Below, one piece after another: positions 19,668-27,686 of a stretch of DNA of 64,000 nucleotides. Source of the stretch: Sulfurivermis fontis (lineage in GTDB: Bacteria; Pseudomonadota; Gammaproteobacteria; Thiohalomonadales; Thiohalomonadaceae). The notes beneath the pieces are model-generated. The model searched no databases and was not told the origin of the DNA. It saw only the letters and a program-made list of their open reading frames with translations. Each line of letters opens with the position of its first letter. The stretch's first letter is position 1. A program made the translations under genes and the position numbers. The stretch covers positions 186,001 through 250,000 of the forward strand of contig NZ_AP018724.1 in NCBI RefSeq assembly GCF_004001245.1, written 5' to 3'.

Positions 19668-19681
19668 CCGGCGCCTGAAAT

Positions 19682-20047
19682 TCAGCGGCTCAGGGTGAGG
19701 GCGATGGTGGTGCCGGCGGAGGTGGGCATGATGCTGATGGCGATGCTGCTCTTGTCGCGGCTGAATTCCAGGGCGCGCGCATTGCCGATGGCGGCGTCGG
19801 CGGTCTGTTTCCAGCCCTGGCCGGCGAGCTTTTCCTGGTAATAGCGCGCCGCCTGCTCCACCGAACCCTTCGCATTGAGTATGGCGCTGGCACCACGGCT
19901 GTCCTCGCTGGCGGAGTCGAGCTGCGCCTGGGGGTAGGCGGGGATTTCGCGGGCGAGGGCGGCGGGATAGCCGGCGGCGGACAGCGTGCTGGCGCTGACC
20001 AGTAGCAGCAAAAACAGCAGGGTGCGTGTGGATGAGTGCAACGACAT
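19682..20047 (-). CDS. Small secreted protein of unknown function
   Basis: 121 residues starting MSLHSSTRTLLFLLLLVSASTLSAAG, a signal peptide with likely cleavage after SAA. GGAGGGGAAAC lies directly before ATG 20047. The mature part contains a short alpha/beta region (AARYYQEKLAGQGWKQ...SIAISIMPTSAGTTIALTLSR) like small periplasmic stress-type domains in which Y/W residues follow a helix. No catalytic motif is visible and no function can be assigned. Confidence 0.6.
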   Translation of the reverse strand: MSLHSSTRTLLFLLLLVSASTLSAAGYPAALAREIPAYPQAQLDSASEDSRGASAILNAKGSVEQAARYYQEKLAGQGWKQTADAAIGNARALEFSRDKSSIAISIMPTSAGTTIALTLSR

Positions 20048-20222
20048 GTTTCCCCTCCGTGGAGTCATGGTCCGTAAGGAGTTTTTTTATACGAAATACG
20101 CCGGTTTGACAATCAAATCGCAGTAGGCGCACATCTTATAAGGGAAAGGTGTGTCGGCAGTGTGACGGCGGTAACGGCTTGGCGCCGTCGCGGCGATTTG
20201 GCGCCTTGCCGGTGGCGCGGGT

Positions 20223-21029
20223 ATGCTCGAGGCCATGGATCACGCCGTTCTATTGGCCCTGGGCCTGACTGCTCTGGCCGGTCTTGCCACCGGCATCGGT
20301 GGTGCCATTGCGCTGTTTGCCCGGCGCAGCAATGTTTCCCTGCTGGCCGCCGCGCTCGGCTTCTCCGCCGGCGTCATGATCTACGTGTCCTTCGTCGAAC
20401 TGTTCGCCGGCGGCCAGCAGTTGTTGCAGGGGCAGTACGGCAAGGGGCTCGGTTCCTGGCTGGCGGTCGCCGCGTTCTTCGGCGGCGTGGCGATGATCCT
20501 GACCATCGACTTTCTCGTCCCGGCCCACGACAACCCCCACCAGGTGCGGTTCATGGAGGAGAGCAGGCCGGGGCTGCACCGGCTGCACCGTGTCGGTTTG
20601 CTCTCCGCCCTGGCCATAGGCATTCACAACTTTCCCGAAGGCATGGCCACCTTCATGGCGGTGCTGGCCGATCCGGTGGTCGGCCTGTCGATCGCCGTCG
20701 CCATCGCGCTGCACAATATTCCGGAAGGTATTTCCGTTGCGGTGCCGGTGTATTACGCCAGCGGCAGCCGGCCCCGCGCCTTCTGGTTTGCCTTTCTCTC
20801 CGGCCTGGCCGAGCCGGTGGGGGCGCTGGTCGGCTATCTGTTGTTGCGGCCCTTTCTCGACAACGGTGTATTGGGGATGGTGTTCGCCGCCGTGGCGGGC
20901 ATCATGGTGTTCATCTCGCTCGATCAACTGATCCCCAATGCCAAGAAATACGACAGCGGCCACCAGGCCGTGTATGGCCTGATCGCGGGGATGGGGGTGA
21001 TGGCGGTAACGCTGGTGATGCTGGCGTAG
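20223..21029 (+). CDS. zupT: ZIP-family metal transporter, ZupT-like
   Basis: 268 residues with eight predicted helices. The metal-binding helices carry HNFPEG (about 138-143) and HNIPEG (about 164-169), the hallmark of the ZupT branch of ZIP transporters. It imports Zn(II) and other divalent metals across the inner membrane. The loop after helix 3 is short, and a few histidines (HDNPHQ, HRLHR) lie in it. GTG/ATG choices near 20223 are possible; ATG 20223 gives a good N-terminus. Convergent with bioD. Confidence 0.9.
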   Translation: MLEAMDHAVLLALGLTALAGLATGIGGAIALFARRSNVSLLAAALGFSAGVMIYVSFVELFAGGQQLLQGQYGKGLGSWLAVAAFFGGVAMILTIDFLVPAHDNPHQVRFMEESRPGLHRLHRVGLLSALAIGIHNFPEGMATFMAVLADPVVGLSIAVAIALHNIPEGISVAVPVYYASGSRPRAFWFAFLSGLAEPVGALVGYLLLRPFLDNGVLGMVFAAVAGIMVFISLDQLIPNAKKYDSGHQAVYGLIAGMGVMAVTLVMLA

Positions 21030-21033
21030 GCGA

Positions 21034-21705
21034 TCACCGGTTGATGGTGAGCTGTGCGGCGACGGTGTCCACGGACAAGGTGTCCATGTAGGGCACGACA
21101 CCGAGCAGCGGTGCGTCGATGCGCTGCTGGATGGAGAGGATGTTCTGCGGCAGTTTGCTCATGTGCAGGTCGAGGGTGTTGGCGACCCAACCCGTGAGTC
21201 GGCAGCCGCGGTTGCGGATGGCCTCGGCGGTGAGCAGGGCGTGACTGATGCAGCCCAGGCGCAGACCGACTACCAGGACCACTTCCAGGTCCAGATGCAG
21301 CGCAAGGTCCGCCATGGTCTCCCGTTCATTGAGCGGCACCAGCCAGCCACCCGCGCCTTCCACCACCACCGCATCGGCCTCGGCGGCCAGCGTCTGATAG
21401 TGGCGCGCGATGCGCTCCATCTCGATAGGCCTGCCGGCCTGCGCCGCGGCGAGGTGGGGCGCCACCGGCGGGGCGAAGGCATAGGGATTGATCACGGTGT
21501 AGTCCACCCTGTGGGAGCCCTGCCGCTGCAGCAGCAGGGCATCTTCGTTGCGCAGCCCATTCGCTGTCTGCTCGCAGCCCGCCGCGACCGGCTTCATGCC
21601 GAGCACGCGCAGACCCTGCCGTTGCAGCGCGGCCATCAGGCCGGCACTGACCCAGGTCTTGCCCACGCCTGTGTCGGTGCCGGTGACGAAGATGCCGCGG
21701 CTCAT
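21034..21705 (-). CDS. bioD: Dethiobiotin synthetase
   Basis: 223 residues. P-loop GTDTGVGKTWVSAGL at residues 8-22, a KPVAAGC motif after it, and VVEGAGGWLVPLNE, all typical of BioD. It carboxylates 7,8-diaminopelargonate with ATP to form dethiobiotin. Last gene of the minus-strand bioB-F-H-C-D operon. Confidence 0.96.
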   Translation of the reverse strand: MSRGIFVTGTDTGVGKTWVSAGLMAALQRQGLRVLGMKPVAAGCEQTANGLRNEDALLLQRQGSHRVDYTVINPYAFAPPVAPHLAAAQAGRPIEMERIARHYQTLAAEADAVVVEGAGGWLVPLNERETMADLALHLDLEVVLVVGLRLGCISHALLTAEAIRNRGCRLTGWVANTLDLHMSKLPQNILSIQQRIDAPLLGVVPYMDTLSVDTVAAQLTINR

Positions 21706-21738
21706 GATGTCTTCACCCTACAGTAGTCGATCGACACG

Positions 21739-22635
21739 TCAGCGTCTCTGCCTCAGTTCGGCCAGTAACTGGGCGAAGGGTATTGCGATGCTGCCGTCGC
21801 GCGTCTGTTGCTGGCGCGGCGTCAGCGGCGCCCAGGCATGGCCGTAGACGATTTCATAGCTGGCCGGCAGGCGGCCGTCGCGGCGGAACTGTTCGTAGGC
21901 GGTCAGCATGGCGTTGAGCCTGTTCTTGCCGGTGAGGCCGCCGTGGCGGCCGCGATTGACATTGTGCGCGCCGATGGTCTTGAGGTCGCTCATCAGGGTG
22001 CGCGCGTCGCCATAGGTCAGCACGATGTCCTCGCGGTCCATGACCGGATCGGCGAAACCATTGCGCAGCAGACCATCACCCAGATCATGCATGTCGATGA
22101 ACATATTCACGTGCATGGCATCGTCCACTGCACGCCAGGCGGCGCGCAACTCCTTCAGGGTGTCGGGGCCGAAGGTGGAGAACAGCAGCAGGCCGCCCGG
22201 TTTCAGCACGCGGCGGAACTCCGCGAAGGTGGCGTCGGGATCGTTGCACCACTGGAGGGTGACGTTGGAAAACAGCAGGTCCACCGAGGCCTCCATCAGC
22301 GGCAGGGACTCGGCATCGGCACAGATGAAGGCGGGGCTACGGCGCAGGCGTTGCCACCAGCCGAAGCGGGTGCGCGCGTGTCGCAGCATGCCGTGGGCGA
22401 TATCGAGGGCGATGAACTCTGCCGTTGCATAGCGCGCGGCCAACTGCGTACTGCAAAAGCCGGTACCGCTGCCCACCTCCAGCACGCGCCGGGGCGCGAT
22501 CTTCATCAGCTCCAGGCGCTCCAAAAGGCGCGTGCCGATCTCGCGTTGCAACACCGCCGCCTCGTCATAACGTGCAGCCGCCTTCTCGAAGGCGGCGCGC
22601 ACCAGGCGTTTGTCGGGCAGCGGCAGATCACTCAT
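21739..22635 (-). CDS. bioC: Malonyl-ACP O-methyltransferase
   Basis: 298 residues from ATG 22635 (the longer frame to 22899 lies inside bioH). SAM-binding motif VLEVGSGTGFCSTQL, LLFSNVTLQWCNDP and the post-II motif RVLKPGGLLLFSTFGP typify BioC. It methylates malonyl-ACP so that fatty acid synthesis can build the pimelate moiety of biotin. It overlaps the end of bioH by 8 bp, indicating coupling. bioA is not in the window. Confidence 0.94.
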   Translation of the reverse strand: MSDLPLPDKRLVRAAFEKAAARYDEAAVLQREIGTRLLERLELMKIAPRRVLEVGSGTGFCSTQLAARYATAEFIALDIAHGMLRHARTRFGWWQRLRRSPAFICADAESLPLMEASVDLLFSNVTLQWCNDPDATFAEFRRVLKPGGLLLFSTFGPDTLKELRAAWRAVDDAMHVNMFIDMHDLGDGLLRNGFADPVMDREDIVLTYGDARTLMSDLKTIGAHNVNRGRHGGLTGKNRLNAMLTAYEQFRRDGRLPASYEIVYGHAWAPLTPRQQQTRDGSIAIPFAQLLAELRQRR

Positions 22636-23389
22636 GGGCAAATTCTTCCACGGTGTGCAGGAATGCGTCGGGGTGCGACAGGAACGGCGCATGGCCGGCG
22701 CTGGCGATGACCTGCAATCTTCCCTGCGGCAGATGGGCTGCGGTGTATTCCGCCGCGGCGAGCGGTGCGAGGGTGTCGCGCGCGCCGTGCAGCACCAGCG
22801 CCGGCTGCGCGATGTTGGGCAGTGCCATGCGCAGATCGGCGTCGCGCAGGATATGCAGGCCGCCGGCCAGTGCCGCGGGCTGCGGCTTGCCGTGGGCAAA
22901 CAGGTCCTGGCGCAGGGTACGCAACTCTTCCCGCGCCCGTTCCGAGCCGCGGGCCTGGATGGCGAGGAAGCGTTGCAGCGTCTGTTCCCAGTCGTCGCGC
23001 ACCGCGGCGGCGAACTGTTCGAACTCGGCGTCCGGCATGCCGTGCGGCCAGTCGTCGCGCCGGGTGAAACAGGGGTTGGTGCCGACCAGGATCAGGCGTG
23101 CGATGGACGCGCCCTGCGCCGCCGCGGCGAGGGCGATGCGCCCGCCCAGCGACCAGCCCAGCCAGCCGGCGTTTTCCGGCACGGCGGCAGCCACGAGACG
23201 CGCCACATTTTCCAGGGTGTAGTCCGCGTCCGGCAGCGTGCTGCGGCCGTGGCCGGGCAGATCGACGAGGTGCAGACGATGGTGCGCGGCGAGTTGTGGC
23301 ACCACGCTGCGGAAGATGCCGCCATGCAGGCCCCAGCCGTGCAGCAGCACCAGGTCCGGACCCCGGCCGGTGGTTTCGACGTAGATCAT
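22628..23389 (-). CDS. bioH: Pimeloyl-ACP methyl ester carboxylesterase
   Basis: 253 residues, alpha/beta hydrolase. The nucleophile elbow is GWSLGG (serine at about 79), the oxyanion region [10 protein letters not shown], the acid in HGARDTLAP and the histidine in SAGHAPF. It frees pimeloyl-ACP from its methyl ester, ending the BioC-BioH route. Its start overlaps the bioF stop by 4 bases. Confidence 0.94.
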   Translation of the reverse strand: MIYVETTGRGPDLVLLHGWGLHGGIFRSVVPQLAAHHRLHLVDLPGHGRSTLPDADYTLENVARLVAAAVPENAGWLGWSLGGRIALAAAAQGASIARLILVGTNPCFTRRDDWPHGMPDAEFEQFAAAVRDDWEQTLQRFLAIQARGSERAREELRTLRQDLFAHGKPQPAALAGGLHILRDADLRMALPNIAQPALVLHGARDTLAPLAAAEYTAAHLPQGRLQVIASAGHAPFLSHPDAFLHTVEEFAHE

Positions 23390-24564
23390 GGACCCTCGCG
23401 CAGCAGCGGCAGTGCGATGTGTTGCAGGGCATCGAGCAGTGCGTCCACCTGTGCCGCGGTGTGGGCGGCGGAGAAGGTGATGCGCAGGCGTGCCGTGCCT
23501 TCGGGCACGGTGGGCGGGCGGATGGCGCTGATCAGGATGCCCTTTGCCAGCAGTGCCTCCGACAGTTGTACCGCCTTGCCGGCATAGCCCACCAGCAGCG
23601 GCTGGATCGCCGTCGGTGACTCCATCAGCGTGAGTCCGAGTTGCAGCGCACCCTGACGGAAACGCTGCACCAATGCGGCGAGATGGCCGCGGCGCTCGGC
23701 GCCTTCGTCGGATCGGATGATGCGCAGGCTGGCGCGCGTGGCCTCGGCCACCGCCGGCGGCAGGGCAGTGGTGTAGATGTAGGGCCGCGCCTGCTGGATC
23801 AGCGTTTCGATGATCACCTCACTCGCGGCAACGAAGGCGCCGAAGCTGCCGAAGCCCTTGCCGAGGGTGCCCACCAGCAGCGGCAGTTCGTGCGGCGTGA
23901 GGCCGCATACCTCCATCGAGCCGCGGCCATGCTCTCCTATCACGCCGAGGCCATGGGCATCATCCATCATCAGCCACGCGCCATTTTGCTTTGCACTCGC
24001 GGCCAGCTCACGTAGCGGCGCGATGTCGCCGTCCATGCTGAACACGCCGTCGGTGACGATCAGCTGGCGCCGGGCCTTGCTTTCCGCGAGCCGTGCGGAC
24101 AGCGCCGCCACATCACCGTGCGGAAAGCGCTGCAGGCGCGCGCGCGACAGTAGGCCGGCATCGAGCAGCGAGGCGTGATTGAGGCGATCCTCGAACACCG
24201 CATCGCCGGCGCCGCACAGCGCACTCACCGCGCCGAGGTTGGCCATGTAGCCGGTGGAGAACAGCAGGGCGCGCGGATAACCGGTGAATTCGGCCAACTC
24301 CTCTTCGAGCAGGTGGTGCGGCGTCGTGTGGCCGGTCACCAGGTGCGCCGCGCCGGAGCCGACACCGTACTGTGCCGCGCCCTGCTGCATGGCGGCGATC
24401 ACCGTGGGGTGATTGGCCAGGCCGAGATAGTCATTGGAACAGAACGACAGCAGCGGGCGGCCATCGACCATGATCTCCGCGCCCTGGGCCGAGTCGACGA
24501 CGCGGCGGCGGCGGTACAGATGCGCCGCCTCGCGTCGTGCCAGTTCCTGTTCGAGTTCGTTCAT
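23386..24564 (-). CDS. bioF: 8-amino-7-oxononanoate synthase
   Basis: 392 residues from ATG 24564; an in-frame ATG at 24582 lies in the hairpin repeat upstream and is less likely. PLP enzyme of the alpha-oxoamine synthase family: [11 protein letters not shown] near the N-terminus, [15 protein letters not shown] and the PLP-lysine region [13 protein letters not shown]. It condenses pimeloyl-ACP with L-alanine. Separated from bioB by a hairpin repeat of about 90 bp inside the operon. Confidence 0.95.
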   Translation of the reverse strand: MNELEQELARREAAHLYRRRRVVDSAQGAEIMVDGRPLLSFCSNDYLGLANHPTVIAAMQQGAAQYGVGSGAAHLVTGHTTPHHLLEEELAEFTGYPRALLFSTGYMANLGAVSALCGAGDAVFEDRLNHASLLDAGLLSRARLQRFPHGDVAALSARLAESKARRQLIVTDGVFSMDGDIAPLRELAASAKQNGAWLMMDDAHGLGVIGEHGRGSMEVCGLTPHELPLLVGTLGKGFGSFGAFVAASEVIIETLIQQARPYIYTTALPPAVAEATRASLRIIRSDEGAERRGHLAALVQRFRQGALQLGLTLMESPTAIQPLLVGYAGKAVQLSEALLAKGILISAIRPPTVPEGTARLRITFSAAHTAAQVDALLDALQHIALPLLREGP

Positions 24565-24574
24565 TGAAGCAAAA

Positions 24575-24662
24575 GCCTTCAACGCAAAGACGCCAAGGGC
24601 GCAAAGATCGCAAAGAGATCGCTATGAAAGCTTTGCGCCTTTGGCGTCTTTGCGTTTAATGG
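24575..24662. repeat. Iterated-word hairpin inside the bio operon
   Basis: The left arm is built of CGCAAAGACGCCAAGGGCGCAAAG-type words. The right arm has the complement (CTTTGCGCCTTTGGCGTCTTTGCG). The stem is about 30 bp with a loop near AGATCGCAAAGAGATCG. It lies between bioB and bioF, so it would be transcribed; transcript processing or stabilisation of upstream bioB mRNA is conceivable. Confidence 0.7.
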
Positions 24663-24673
24663 TCTTGGTCTTT

Positions 24674-25654
24674 TCACGCCGCCGGCGTCAGGTCGAGACG
24701 GCGGAACAGATCGCGGTCGTGGTTGATCGTTGCGTTGTCGGTGGTGAGCAGGCGATCGCCGTAGAAGATCGAATTGGCGCCGGCGAGGAAGCACAGCGCC
24801 TGCGCCTCGTCGTGCATGTTCTGCCGCCCGGCCGACAGGCGCACGTAGGACTGCGGCATGATGATGCGCGCCACGGCGATGGTGCGGATGAATTCGAAGA
24901 TGTCGAGATCGGGGCTGTCGGCCAGCGGCGTGCCCGGCACCTTCACCAGCAGGTTGATGGGCACGCTCTGCGGATGCTCCGGCAGGTTGGCCAGTTCCGC
25001 CAGCAGCGCGGCGCGATCGGTGCGCGATTCGCCCATGCCCATGATGCCGCCGGCGCAGACGTTGATGCCGGCCTTGCGCACCTCGGCCAGGGTATCGAGG
25101 CGCTCGTCGTAGGTGCGGGTGGTGACCACCTTGTCGTAGTACTCGCGCGAGGTGTCGAGATTGTGGTTGTAATAGTCGAGGCCGGCCTCTTTCAGCTTCG
25201 CCACCTGTGCGGCGGTGAGCATGCCCAGCGTCACGCAGGTCTCCAGGCCCATGGCCTTCACCTGGCGGATCATCTCCAGCACCACGTCGAGCTGTTCGTC
25301 ACGCGGGTTACGCCAGGCCGCGCCCATGCAGAAACGGGTGGCACCACTGTCCTTCGCCTTCTGCGCCTCGGCCACCACCACGTCGACCTCCATCAGGGTG
25401 TCGCGCTCCAGCTTCACCTTCTTCTCGTGGTGTGCGCTCTGCGAGCAGTAGCCGCAGTTCTCGGCGCAGCCGCCGGTCTTGATGTTGAGCAGACTGGAGG
25501 CCTGGATTACCGAGGGGTCGAAGTGCCGGCGATGTACCTGCTGGGCCTGAAACAGCAGTTCCATGAACGGCGTGCTGAACAGCGCCTCGACCTCGGCGAC
25601 CTTCCAGTCGTGGCGCAGGTCGGAAGCGGCTTGGCGATGGGCGGCCTGGGGCAT
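24674..25654 (-). CDS. bioB: Biotin synthase
   Basis: 326 residues from ATG 25654 (the upstream ATG 25681 adds 9 untypical residues). Radical-SAM motif [11 protein letters not shown] (CxxxCxxC) with YYNHNLDTS and the [2Fe-2S] ligand region typical of BioB ([30 protein letters not shown]). It inserts sulfur into dethiobiotin. First gene of the biotin operon, behind a sigma-70 promoter and a candidate BirA operator. Divergent from comF. Confidence 0.97.
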   Translation of the reverse strand: MPQAAHRQAASDLRHDWKVAEVEALFSTPFMELLFQAQQVHRRHFDPSVIQASSLLNIKTGGCAENCGYCSQSAHHEKKVKLERDTLMEVDVVVAEAQKAKDSGATRFCMGAAWRNPRDEQLDVVLEMIRQVKAMGLETCVTLGMLTAAQVAKLKEAGLDYYNHNLDTSREYYDKVVTTRTYDERLDTLAEVRKAGINVCAGGIMGMGESRTDRAALLAELANLPEHPQSVPINLLVKVPGTPLADSPDLDIFEFIRTIAVARIIMPQSYVRLSAGRQNMHDEAQALCFLAGANSIFYGDRLLTTDNATINHDRDLFRRLDLTPAA

Positions 25655-25693
25655 GGGTGTTCTCCGGAAAGGCGCATACAATAAGGGCCACGC

Positions 25694-25722
25694 AGTATTC
25701 CCAGCCCAGGAGGGGTTGTCAA
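25694..25722 (-). promoter_or_regulatory. Sigma-70 promoter of the bio operon
   Basis: Reading the minus strand: -35 TTGACA (25722-25717), 17-bp spacer, -10 AATACT (25699-25694), then about 32 bp to the bioB ATG after the likely start site. The -35 is a perfect match. Confidence 0.6.
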
Positions 25723-25748
25723 ATGGAAAGGATGTCGTGGGTTGACGA
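25716..25748. promoter_or_regulatory. Candidate BirA-type bio operator
   Basis: Half-sites TTGTCAAAT (25716-25724) and GGTTGACGA (25740-25748) are separated by 15 bp. They match the enterobacterial-type BirA box TTGTAAACC-N15-GGTTTACAA at 13 of 18 positions. The left half covers the bioB -35. Biotin-responsive repression is inferred; birA is not in the window. Confidence 0.5.
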
Positions 25749-26466
25749 CTGTATGAATTTTATACAGTCGGTCGTTTTTCCTTCCACCTGCCTGCTGTGC
25801 GGCGCACCGGGCCACGACGGGCTCGATCTGTGTCCCGGTTGCCTGCATGCCTTGCCTTGGAATAGCGCAGCCTGTGCGGTCTGTGCCGCGCCGCTCCCCC
25901 TCCCGTCCTCCCCCGCACGCGGGGGAGGAGAGCCGCATGTGTGCGGCCAGTGCCTGAGCCATCCGCCATCCTTTGATACCGCCGTGGCACCGTTGCTGTA
26001 CCGTCCGCCGCTGGACTGGCTGATACAGGGCTTCAAGTTCAACCAGCGCCTGCCGCCGGGGCGTTTGCTGGGGCAATTGCTGGCGCAACACCTGGCGGGA
26101 CAGATCATTACCCCGCCCGAACTGATCGTGCCGGTGCCGCTGCACCCGGCACGGCTGCGCGAACGCGGCTACAACCAGGCGCTGGAACTGGCACGGCCCC
26201 TGGCCCGCCGGTTCGGCATCCCCCTGGCGCACGGGTTGGTGCGGCGCGTGCGCGCCACCGCCACCCAGTCCCTGCTCCCGGCCGGGGAACGGCGCCGCAA
26301 CGTGCGCGGTGCCTTTGCCCTGCGCCGGCCCCTGGCCGCCCGGCATGTGGCGATCGTCGACGACGTCATTGCCACCGGCTCCACCGTGGCCGAACTGGCG
26401 CGAGTACTGCGCCGCGCCGGGGCGGAGCGCATCGAGGTGTGGGCGGTGGCACGGGCGGGGCGGTGA
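25723..26466 (+). CDS. ComF-family phosphoribosyltransferase-like protein
   Basis: 247 residues from ATG 25723, which has AGGAGG upstream. An N-terminal zinc finger (CLLCGAPGH...CPGC, then CAVC...CGQC) is followed by a phosphoribosyltransferase domain with [21 protein letters not shown] and the PRPP-binding loop [14 protein letters not shown]. ComF proteins aid DNA uptake or recombination in some bacteria. The second zinc-finger loop contains an extra SSPARGGGE stretch encoded by a CTCCCCCGC/GCGGGGGAG palindrome near 25912-25930. Divergent from bioB, with an overlapping regulatory region in its 5' end. Confidence 0.88.
   Translation: MERMSWVDDCMNFIQSVVFPSTCLLCGAPGHDGLDLCPGCLHALPWNSAACAVCAAPLPLPSSPARGGGEPHVCGQCLSHPPSFDTAVAPLLYRPPLDWLIQGFKFNQRLPPGRLLGQLLAQHLAGQIITPPELIVPVPLHPARLRERGYNQALELARPLARRFGIPLAHGLVRRVRATATQSLLPAGERRRNVRGAFALRRPLAARHVAIVDDVIATGSTVAELARVLRRAGAERIEVWAVARAGR
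25747..25769. promoter_or_regulatory. 23-bp palindrome in the comF 5' end
   Basis: GACTGTAT-N7-ATACAGTC is a perfect 8-bp dyad. It lies just upstream of the bio promoter and inside the comF coding start. It could be a second operator for either gene. The spacing (CTGT-N11-ACAG) does not fit LexA. Confidence 0.4.
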
Positions 26467-26475
26467 GGAGACCTA

Positions 26476-26511
26476 TTGACACGGACAGCAATCTTAATGA
26501 GAATGGTTCGC
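26476..26511 (+). promoter_or_regulatory. Promoter with overlapping Fur-box-like sequence
   Basis: -35 TTGACA (26476-26481), 17-bp spacer, -10 GAGAAT (26499-26504). Overlapping it, 26493-26511 (CTTAATGAGAATGGTTCGC) matches the 19-bp Fur consensus at about 12 positions. It precedes the iron transporter genes, so iron-dependent repression is likely. Confidence 0.6.
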
Positions 26512-26566
26512 GCTTACATCGAAAGGCGAATCTCCGCCTGAACCTGGCCCACGGAGCAACCCTGTC

Positions 26567-27598
26567 ATGCAACTGTCCCGTCGTCTGTTTCTGTCTGCCG
26601 CCGCGCTGGCGGCCATCGTCGGCCTCAACGGTGCGGCCCTCGCCGCCGGCGAGGTGAATCTGTACTCGGCCCGCCAGGAGGCGTTGATCAAGCCCCTGCT
26701 GGACCAGTTCACCGCCGAGACCGGCATCAAGGTCAACCTGGTGTCGGCCAAGGCCGACGCCCTGTTGCAGCGCCTGAAGAGCGAGGGGCGCAACAGCCCG
26801 GCCGATGTGTTGCTCACCGTCGACGCCGGCAATCTGCACGCGGCCCGGGCGGCCGGCGTGTTGCAGCCGGTGCAATCGAAGGTGTTGGAGGCGGCGATCC
26901 CCGCCACCTTCCGCGACCCGGCGGGCCACTGGTTCGGCCTGTCCCTGCGCGCCCGTCCCATCATGTACGTGAAGGGCAGGGTGGACCCCGCCGAACTGTC
27001 CACCTATGAGGCGCTGGCCGAGCCGAAGTGGAAGGGCCGCATCTGCATCCGTTCCTCCGACAACGTCTACAACCAGTCGCTGGTGGCCTCGATGATTGCC
27101 ACCCGCGGCGAGGCCGCCACCGAGGGTTGGGCCAAGGGCTTTGTCGCCAACTTCGCGCGCAAGCCGCAGGGCGGCGACCGCGATCAGCTCAAGGCCGCGG
27201 TGGCGGGGCAGTGCGACATCGCCATCGCCAACACCTACTACCTGGCGCAGATGCTGGAATCGGACAAGGCGGACGAGAAGGCCGTGGCCGAGCAGATCGG
27301 CGTGTTTTGGCCCAATCAGGATGAGCGCGGCACCCACGTCAACATCAGCGGCGCTGGTGTCACCGCCGCCGCGCCCAATCGCGCCAACGCGGTGCGGTTG
27401 CTGGAGTTCCTTGTCAGTGAGGCGGCACAGCAGTGGTATGCCGAGACCAATCAGGAATATCCGGTACGCAGCGGCATTCCCACCAGCGCCACGCTGCGTG
27501 CCTTCGGCGAGTTCCGCGCCGACGATGTCAACATGGCCAGGCTGGGCGAGTTCAATGCGGCGGCGGTCAGGCTGATGGATCGCGCGGGTTGGCGTTAA
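26567..27598 (+). CDS. fbpA: Ferric iron ABC transporter, substrate-binding protein
   Basis: 343 residues with a signal peptide (MQLSRRLFLSAAALAAIVGLNGAALA). The mature start EVNLYSARQEALIKPLLDQF and the tyrosines in NTYYLAQM are typical of the FbpA/FutA/IdiA family, where adjacent tyrosines bind Fe(III). It delivers periplasmic ferric iron to the permease encoded downstream. A Fur-type box overlaps the promoter. Separated from fbpB by a palindromic repeat at 27603-27680. Confidence 0.9.
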   Translation: MQLSRRLFLSAAALAAIVGLNGAALAAGEVNLYSARQEALIKPLLDQFTAETGIKVNLVSAKADALLQRLKSEGRNSPADVLLTVDAGNLHAARAAGVLQPVQSKVLEAAIPATFRDPAGHWFGLSLRARPIMYVKGRVDPAELSTYEALAEPKWKGRICIRSSDNVYNQSLVASMIATRGEAATEGWAKGFVANFARKPQGGDRDQLKAAVAGQCDIAIANTYYLAQMLESDKADEKAVAEQIGVFWPNQDERGTHVNISGAGVTAAAPNRANAVRLLEFLVSEAAQQWYAETNQEYPVRSGIPTSATLRAFGEFRADDVNMARLGEFNAAAVRLMDRAGWR

Positions 27599-27602
27599 GA
27601 AC

Positions 27603-27680
27603 ACAGGTACGAGGTGCGAGAGACGAGGCACGAGGGGGGGCGCCCCCCTCGTGCCTCGTCTCTCGCGCCTGTATTCTTGA
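27603..27680. repeat. Near-perfect iterated-word palindrome between fbpA and fbpB
   Basis: The arms ACAGGTACGAGGTGCGAGAG... and ...CTCTCGCGCCTGTATTC, with ACGAGGCACGAGG and its complement, meet at a GGGGGGCGCCCCCC centre. The stem is over 30 bp with few mismatches. The words ACGAGG/GCGAG recur at 30431-30461 after fbpC. Located within an operon, it might lower downstream expression so that binding protein exceeds permease. Confidence 0.8.
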
Positions 27681-27686
27681 CCGTCC

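Noticed and set aside
25749-25767. LexA box in comF (CTGT...ACAG)
   Set aside because: Spacer is 11 bp where the gammaproteobacterial LexA box has 8.
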